In this document: positions 7,361-11,348 of the stretch, in pieces | Layout: each line of letters begins with the position of its first letter | How positions within the stretch are numbered: the stretch's first letter is position 1 | Assembly (NCBI GenBank): GCA_052173415.1 | Contig: JBQMYQ010000047.1 | Span: 1 to 11,348 of the forward strand | Reading direction: 5' to 3' | DNA length: 11,348 bases | Source of the DNA: Wolinella sp052173415 | Lineage (GTDB): Bacteria; Campylobacterota; Campylobacteria; Campylobacterales; Helicobacteraceae | Program-made: the position numbers and the translations under genes | Notes under the pieces: generated by a model | What the model was told of the DNA's origin: nothing | Seen by the model: the letters and a program-made list of their open reading frames with translations, nothing else | Databases searched by the model: none

Positions 7361-7968
7361 GCCTGCAACCCCTGCTAAAAGCACACAAAATCCCGTGCGA
7401 TTCCTCGCTTTTAGAGCGGCTTGAATGCTACACTCAGATACTTTTGGAGTGGAATCGCACCCACAATCTAAGTGGCGCAAAAACGCCTAGCGAGGTGCAT
7501 AAAAATATCCTTGATTCCCTCTATCCGCTAGGTTTTTTGCCAAAAAATTTGCAAGAAAATCTCACGAGCTGCACTGACATAGGGAGCGGGGCAGGATTCC
7601 CAGCGATTATGCTCGCAAGTGCGATTCCTCATGTGCATTTTCATCTCGTAGAGCCCCGCATGAAGCGAGCAGGATTCCTCCATTTTGTCGCGCTTGAGAT
7701 GGGAATTAGCAACCTCACAATCCACCGTATGCGTATCGAGGAGCTGCGCCTAAATGCCCCCAGCCTCATCACTTCACGCGCACTCACGAGCGCGCCCCTG
7801 CTACTTAAACTCTGCGCGCATATTCTTAGCCCAAGCACCGCAATCCTCCTCTATAAGGGCGAGCAAAGCAGCGAGGAGATGAGCGAGCTTGCGGGCTTCA
7901 CTCTGATGGGCAATCTAGGCACTCGTCGCTATTTTTTCAAACAAGGAGCGAAATCATGGGAAGATTGA
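7357..7968 (+). CDS. rsmG: 16S rRNA (guanine-N7) methyltransferase RsmG
   Basis: RsmG (GidB) uses SAM to methylate N7 of the 16S rRNA guanine equivalent to E. coli G527, near the streptomycin-binding decoding region. The 203-aa product has the family N-terminus (LLEWNRTHNLSG), the SAM-binding loop DIGSGAGFPAIMLA (about 74-87), a downstream acidic strand end (HLVEPRMKRAGFL) and the later SRALTSAPLLLKL block with an LYKGE strand. The start is ATG 7357, overlapping the queA stop as ATGA, which indicates coupling. A much longer in-frame ORF from 7162 is out of frame with queA and lacks family features. The gene overlaps the next one by 13 bp. The same queA-rsmG pairing occurs in H. pylori (HP1062-HP1063, from memory). 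Confidence 0.95.
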   Translation: MSLQPLLKAHKIPCDSSLLERLECYTQILLEWNRTHNLSGAKTPSEVHKNILDSLYPLGFLPKNLQENLTSCTDIGSGAGFPAIMLASAIPHVHFHLVEPRMKRAGFLHFVALEMGISNLTIHRMRIEELRLNAPSLITSRALTSAPLLLKLCAHILSPSTAILLYKGEQSSEEMSELAGFTLMGNLGTRRYFFKQGAKSWED

Positions 7969-8174
7969 TACTTTTAGCCCTTTTGGCGGCTTTTATCTAT
8001 TATGTTTTTATTCGCAAGCCAAAAGAGTTGCGAGAAGAAAGGGGCGAAAATGGCGAAAAAGCAGAGGAGATTATGCTTGAATGCGATCGATGTGGCGTGT
8101 ATGTGAGCAAGCAGGAATCGTTCATCGTCGATGGGAAGTTTTACTGCTCCAAAGAGTGTGCGCAAGTCAAATAG
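7956..8174 (+). CDS. Small membrane-anchored four-cysteine (putative zinc) protein
   Basis: The 72-aa product has an N-terminal membrane segment (about 3-18, LILLALLAAFIYYVFI), a basic and acidic linker, and a C-terminal metal-binding-like module. Cysteines lie at residues 43, 46, 64 and 68 (CDRC and CSKEC), a CX2C-X17-CX3C spacing that suggests a structural zinc site. It resembles the PP0621-type family of small proteins, whose function is not established. A strong AAGGAG at 7943-7948 lies 7 nt before the ATG, which itself is inside the end of rsmG. It is evidently part of the tat-queA-rsmG transcript. Orientation of the cysteine domain is probably cytoplasmic, by the basic residues after the membrane segment. 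Confidence 0.85.
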   Translation: MGRLILLALLAAFIYYVFIRKPKELREERGENGEKAEEIMLECDRCGVYVSKQESFIVDGKFYCSKECAQVK

Positions 8175-8183
8175 GGGGCAAAT

Positions 8184-8621
8184 ATGCTAATTTTTGGTCA
8201 TGAAGCGATTGTGTGTAAGAGATTTGCACACGTAAAAAGCATAGAAGAGATTCGCGCTACGAGTGCGGATCAGATCGTCTATTTTTATGAATGCGATGAT
8301 ATGGACTTTTGCTTATCAAAGCATTGCCACAAGGAGAAAGTCCCTTATGCGGTAAGGAGCGATTCGCTAGTGCGATTCCTCATTTATGCGCAGTTGCAAG
8401 CAAGCTTTGTTTTGGTCGATTCCCGCGTGGGAAATTTAATGCCTAGAGATGAGCATTTTCTCGAGCAAGAGCGACAAAGCCCTGTAAAGCGCATTCAAAC
8501 CCTTGCCGATCACTATCTACTCGATACCAAGGTGCTCCTTGTCATTAAAGAGGAGAGAGAGATGGAACTTGCCGCATTTTTGGGGATTGATGGCGTGATA
8601 TTTAGCCACTTTTTAGTGTAG
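8184..8621 (+). CDS. Conserved-looking protein of unknown function, 145 aa
   Basis: The product is soluble in appearance, with alternating hydrophobic strands and helices (QIVYFYECDD, FVLVDSR, KVLLVIKEE, GIDGVIFSHFLV) that suggest a small alpha/beta fold. Four cysteines occur in the N-terminal third, including DFCLSKHCHKE, but not in a clear zinc pattern. There is no signal peptide or membrane segment. AGGGGG at 8173-8178 precedes the ATG by 5 nt, and the gene starts 9 bp after the previous stop, so it is the likely last gene of the operon. I recall a hypothetical gene at the same place after rsmG in H. pylori. I do not recognise a named family and infer no function. Its 3' end adjoins the promoter of the tRNA gene. 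Confidence 0.8.
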   Translation: MLIFGHEAIVCKRFAHVKSIEEIRATSADQIVYFYECDDMDFCLSKHCHKEKVPYAVRSDSLVRFLIYAQLQASFVLVDSRVGNLMPRDEHFLEQERQSPVKRIQTLADHYLLDTKVLLVIKEEREMELAAFLGIDGVIFSHFLV

Positions 8622-8627
8622 AGCGCA

Positions 8628-8633
8628 TATAAT
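8628..8633 (+). promoter_or_regulatory. Consensus -10 box of the tRNA-Ser gene
   Basis: A perfect TATAAT lies 14 nt before the tRNA 5' end. No good TTGACA is seen upstream, where the sequence is T-rich (ACTTTTTAGTG), as is usual for epsilonproteobacterial sigma-70 promoters. It lies 6 nt after the stop of the preceding gene, so the tRNA can be transcribed independently of the operon. Confidence 0.7.
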
Positions 8634-8647
8634 TCCGCGCACAAAAA

Positions 8648-8735
8648 GGGGAGATGCCCGAGTGGTTGAAGGAGCACGCCTGGAACGCGTGTAAGGTGCA
8701 AGCCTTCGAGGGTTCGAATCCCTCTCTCTCCGCCA
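8648..8735 (+). tRNA. tRNA-Ser (anticodon GGA)
   Basis: An 88-nt class II tRNA is visible. The acceptor stem pairs GGGGAGA (8648-8654) with TCTCTCC (8725-8731), with one G-T pair, followed by discriminator G and an encoded CCA (8733-8735). The anticodon stem is CACGC/GCGTG (8675-8679 and 8687-8691) with loop CTGGAAC, so the anticodon is GGA (8682-8684), which reads UCC and UCU. A long variable arm (AAGG..CCTT) and the T arm GAGGG-TTCGAAT-CCCTC complete it. Discriminator G and the long variable arm are SerRS identity features. It has its own -10 box upstream. Confidence 0.97.
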
Positions 8736-8932
8736 TAGGTATTCGGGCGTTAAACTTAAATTCTCACTTACAATACTCAGCCTACCTCATGACCTCTAAA
8801 TCCTCTATTCATGGTGTTATTAGCGTCCGTGGAAAACAAAAGATATTCACTCACAATCATCAAAAAATACCGCAAAATATCACGAAATATTTTTTCAGCG
8901 GGGACAGATTGGGCACGCGCAAGGAGCGCAAA

Positions 8933-9286
8933 ATGATTAAAATCCGAATTTCTATTTTGGAAAATATCAAAGATTTTTTCGTGTTCTTGGGCGCTTTGCT
9001 TATAGCGGGATATTTTACCCTCACTTCTATCTTAGCTATTCTCTCTATTTGGCTTGAATCCTTGCAGGGTATTACCGATTTTCTTGCAACCTATGGGCTT
9101 TATTTTAGCCTCATCGCACTGGGATTAGTGATAGTGTTCTATCTTTCCATACCCCTCCTAGCAGTATTATATTTCCCTTTTAAGCTACTTCAGGCGATTT
9201 TTAGCATTTTTGTAGAGTTTCTCAGCGATGAGGAGTATGAAGAGTATCTCTTAAGCCTCAAAAACCAAAGAGACAAAGCCTCCTAA
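8933..9286 (+). CDS. Small multi-pass membrane protein of unknown function
   Basis: The 117-aa product has a short basic, amphipathic N-terminus (MIKIRISILENIKDF) and two long hydrophobic regions at about 13-42 and 50-88, enough for two to four membrane helices. An acidic C-terminal tail follows (DEEYEEYLLSLKNQRDKAS). I choose ATG 8933 because AAGGAG (8921-8926) lies 6 nt upstream. An in-frame ATG at 8654 lies inside the tRNA gene and cannot be the real start. A third, at 8789, would give 165 aa but lacks a clear ribosome site. No family is recognised. It stands alone between the tRNA and the chemoreceptor gene, and I see no convincing terminator after it. Confidence 0.65.
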   Translation: MIKIRISILENIKDFFVFLGALLIAGYFTLTSILAILSIWLESLQGITDFLATYGLYFSLIALGLVIVFYLSIPLLAVLYFPFKLLQAIFSIFVEFLSDEEYEEYLLSLKNQRDKAS

Positions 9287-9404
9287 TCTATCAAACACGT
9301 CCGCATGCACACGCTACACTGCCCCGCGCTCGCCTTTTTATATCGCACCCCGATTCCCGCTTGTGTGTCGATTCTCGCCCCAATAAAATATTCTTTAAAT
9401 TAAA

Positions 9405-9416
9405 AAGATATATCTT
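9405..9416. repeat. AT-rich 12-bp palindrome upstream of the chemoreceptor gene
   Basis: AAGATATATCTT is a perfect palindrome about 80 bp before the chemoreceptor ATG, in the most AT-rich part of the 210-bp gap 9287-9496. It could be an operator, or part of a promoter through its TATAT core. AT-rich palindromes of this size are common by chance. The rest of the gap shows no gene, and no clear terminator or sigma-28 or sigma-54 promoter that I can support. Confidence 0.3.
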
Positions 9417-9496
9417 GCTTTAAGCGCAAAATCGCTAGGATCGCTCGTCTTTGTTGCTCGGACACTTCGTTTGCATATCATAAAAAGGGGGAGTTC

Positions 9497-11348
9497 ATGT
9501 TTAAATCAATGAGCATCGGCACGAGACTTATTTTAATGAATGTGCTAATTGTCTCTTTCGCACTGATTTCGCTTGTTTCAATCACAGCGGTTCGGACATT
9601 TTCCTATTCCAAAGAGAGTAGCGACCTCTACCTAAAGAGCCTCGCGCGCAGTAAAGCATCCGATGTGGAGAGCTTCCTTAGCGGTGCGCTTGGGACAGCC
9701 AAAACTCTAGCACAAAGCCTTCAAGGAGCCAGAGCAAAAGATGACAACGCACTGTCACCTCAAGAGCTTGCAGATATGATTGCGGGAATCGCTAAAGATA
9801 ATCCTGATTATGTCGGCGTATGGCTATTCGCCGATGGTAAACTCTATCCAAATGAGCCGAGCCCTGCCAATCAGTTCCCGTGGAATAATAATGGGCGATT
9901 CGCCGTCTATGCTTCACTTGAGAGTGATGGGAGTGTAGATTTAGATCTTGAGAACGACTTCTATAATAAACCTTACTTCACTGGCCCTAGAGATAGCAAG
10001 CTACCAACGCTTACCGAGCCCTATCTCTATGTGCTTAATGGTAAGGAGATCACGATCACCACCCTCAGCGTTCCCGTTATTCACAAGGGAGAGGTAATCG
10101 CCGTCGCAGGTGTGGATATCTCACTCGAGCATTTCCAGACTACCATGGACGCGCTGAAAATCTACCAAACAGGGCACGGAATCATCATCTCTCACGATGG
10201 CACACTCATCACGCATCCACAGGAATCGCTCCGCGGTAAAAAGATGACTGAAGTCAATAAATCGCAAGAAATCGCCACACTTTTAGCCTCAATGCAACAG
10301 CGCAAAAGTGACGTCACCTCACTTGTCGCATTAGGGTCAAAGGACGTTACGCGCACAGCCATCTCCCCTGTAACGCTTGGAGGGGTGAAAAATTCATGGG
10401 GATTTCTCGTGGTCGTGCCCGAAGATGAAGTCTATGCCGAGGCGAGATCCCTGCGCAATTTTGGAATCGCGCTTGGCGCGGGCTTTATCCTGCTAGTCTC
10501 CGTTGCGATGTTCTTCTTCGCGCACTCACTCACAAAGCGAATCGGCAACGTCAAAAACTATTTGGAGCGATTCTTCGCCTACATCAATAAGGAGGGCGAG
10601 CGGCTTTTGCCCATTGCAATCGCGCAAAACGATGAAATCGGTGCGATGGGTCGCATGATCAACGAGAATATCGCCCGCACGGAAAACGCTCTAAAGAAAG
10701 ATTCAGAAGCCGTAGCGGAGTCACTAAAAGTCGTTGAGAGCGTCAAAGCGGGGAATCTTGACAAAAAAATCAACTCCATTCCCGCTAGCCCAGAGCTACA
10801 ACAACTCCGAAGTGTGCTCAATGAAATGCTCACAAGCCTTCAAGAGCGCGTCGCTAGCGATCTTAACGTCCTTTCAGACGTGCTTCGCTCCTATGCGAAT
10901 ATGGACTTCCGACCTCACCTTGACAACCCTAGTGGCGAGGTGGAGCGCATTGTCTCTTCGCTCGGAGGTGAGATTAAAAACATGCTAAAAACAAGCCAAG
11001 CGCAGGCGGATTCGCTTAATAGCAGCTCCACGCGCCTCAAAGAATCGATGAAAACCCTCTCTCAAGGGGCGAATGCGCAAGCCGCCTCTTTGGAGCAATC
11101 TGCCGCAGCCATTGAGCAGATGAGTAGCTCCATGCAGATGGTGAGCGAGCGCACGGGCGATGTAATTCGTCAGAGTGAAGAGATTAAAAGCGTGATTGGA
11201 ATCATTCGAGACATCGCTGATCAGACAAATCTGCTTGCACTCAACGCTGCGATTGAAGCCGCAAGGGCTGGAGAGCATGGACGAGGATTTGCTGTCGTCG
11301 CTGATGAAGTGCGAAAATTAGCCGAGCGGACACAAAAGAGCCTCGGTG
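9497..11348 (+). CDS. Methyl-accepting chemotaxis protein, dCache type, 3' truncated by window
   Basis: The reading frame is open for 617 codons to the window end, so the C-terminus is missing. The order is: a first membrane helix (about 9-33); a periplasmic sensor (about 34-318) with dCache features such as YVGVWLFADGKLYP, NDFYNKPYFTG, LTEPYLY, ITTLSVPV and GVAGVDIS-like AVAGVDIS; and a second membrane helix (about 320-343). A HAMP region with at least one further HAMP-like repeat runs to about 495. The MCP signalling domain follows, ending in the conserved tip (IADQTNLLALNAAIEAARAG, then HGRGFAVVADEVRKLAERTQ). Chemoreceptors of this kind control the CheA kinase from polar arrays. The ligand is not evident: the Arg-x-Trp-Tyr amino-acid motif of some dCache sensors is not visible. 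GGGGGAG sits just before the ATG, with the start MFKSMSIGTRL typical of the family. Confidence 0.96.
   Translation, partial: MFKSMSIGTRLILMNVLIVSFALISLVSITAVRTFSYSKESSDLYLKSLARSKASDVESFLSGALGTAKTLAQSLQGARAKDDNALSPQELADMIAGIAKDNPDYVGVWLFADGKLYPNEPSPANQFPWNNNGRFAVYASLESDGSVDLDLENDFYNKPYFTGPRDSKLPTLTEPYLYVLNGKEITITTLSVPVIHKGEVIAVAGVDISLEHFQTTMDALKIYQTGHGIIISHDGTLITHPQESLRGKKMTEVNKSQEIATLLASMQQRKSDVTSLVALGSKDVTRTAISPVTLGGVKNSWGFLVVVPEDEVYAEARSLRNFGIALGAGFILLVSVAMFFFAHSLTKRIGNVKNYLERFFAYINKEGERLLPIAIAQNDEIGAMGRMINENIARTENALKKDSEAVAESLKVVESVKAGNLDKKINSIPASPELQQLRSVLNEMLTSLQERVASDLNVLSDVLRSYANMDFRPHLDNPSGEVERIVSSLGGEIKNMLKTSQAQADSLNSSSTRLKESMKTLSQGANAQAASLEQSAAAIEQMSSSMQMVSERTGDVIRQSEEIKSVIGIIRDIADQTNLLALNAAIEAARAGEHGRGFAVVADEVRKLAERTQKSLG

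Larger units (their letters stand above)
153..11203. repeat. Dispersed over-represented hexamer GGAATC/GATTCC
   Basis: I count by eye about 48 copies over the window (about 28 reading GGAATC on the plus strand and about 20 GATTCC). Random expectation is about 5-6. Examples of GGAATC are at 153, 693, 785, 995, 1741, 2539, 2717, 3220, 3402, 4993, 5453, 8114, 10222, 10463, 10752 and 11198. GATTCC occurs at 450, 775, 1322, 1708 and 9352. The preceding base is usually A or G and the following base often G, giving roughly RGGAATCG. Copies occur in every gene class, in different codon frames (Gly-Ile, Glu-Ser, Ile-Pro) and in gaps, which points to a DNA-level signal. The span given covers the whole scattered set, not a continuous element. 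Confidence 0.8.

Noticed and set aside
8654..8932. In-frame upstream extension of the membrane protein ORF, starting MPEWLKEHAWNACK
   Set aside because: This is the conceptual translation of the tRNA-Ser gene and its downstream spacer. A strong ribosome site at 8921-8926 marks the real start at 8933.
9297..9345. Terminator after the small membrane protein gene
   Set aside because: A T-run occurs near 9335, but I could not fold a convincing GC stem immediately before it.
1..11348. CRISPR array, insertion sequence, toxin-antitoxin module, prophage or restriction genes
   Set aside because: No regularly spaced direct repeats, transposase, integrase, toxin or nuclease/methylase motifs were found in any frame examined.

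Overview
The window looks like a chromosomal segment of a Campylobacterota (Epsilonproteobacteria) species, most likely Helicobacter, Wolinella or a close relative. The evidence is the gene content and order: serS next to a TPR membrane protein, and a tight tatB-tatC-queA-rsmG run like the one I recall from Helicobacter pylori. Tat, SerRS and chemoreceptor sequences also have an epsilonproteobacterial character. G+C is moderate (mid to high forties by eye), well above H. pylori. No species is assigned.

Layout. At the left end a LysR-type regulator reads rightward (72-980). It converges on a leftward block: a 792-aa single-pass TPR protein (977-3355), seryl-tRNA synthetase (3377-4675) and a 73-aa lipoprotein (4749-4970). 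The lysR and TPR stop codons overlap within one CTAG, so nothing separates the convergent genes. A divergent gap (4971-5180) carries a perfect 18-bp palindrome. From there a compact rightward operon runs: tatB, tatC, queA, rsmG, a 72-aa membrane-anchored four-cysteine protein and a 145-aa protein of unknown function. The first five genes each overlap the next by 4-13 bp. A tRNA-Ser(GGA) gene with its own TATAAT box follows (8648-8735), then a gene for a small membrane protein (8933-9286). A chemoreceptor gene (9497 onward) is cut off by the right end of the window.

How the genes work together. TatB and TatC are the receptor part of the twin-arginine exporter. QueA, RsmG, SerRS and tRNA-Ser belong to tRNA and rRNA maturation and decoding. 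The chemoreceptor senses a periplasmic ligand. These are mostly housekeeping genes, and I see no insertion sequence, CRISPR array, prophage or toxin-antitoxin module.

The most unusual signal is not a gene. The hexamer GGAATC (or its complement GATTCC) occurs about 48 times in 11.3 kb by eye, where roughly 5-6 are expected by chance. It appears in all reading frames, on both strands and in intergenic DNA. Twice it forms a closely spaced inverted pair (775-790 and 5140-5155). It resembles a dispersed genomic signal such as an uptake word, Chi-like site or methylation site, and is the best candidate here for something undescribed.
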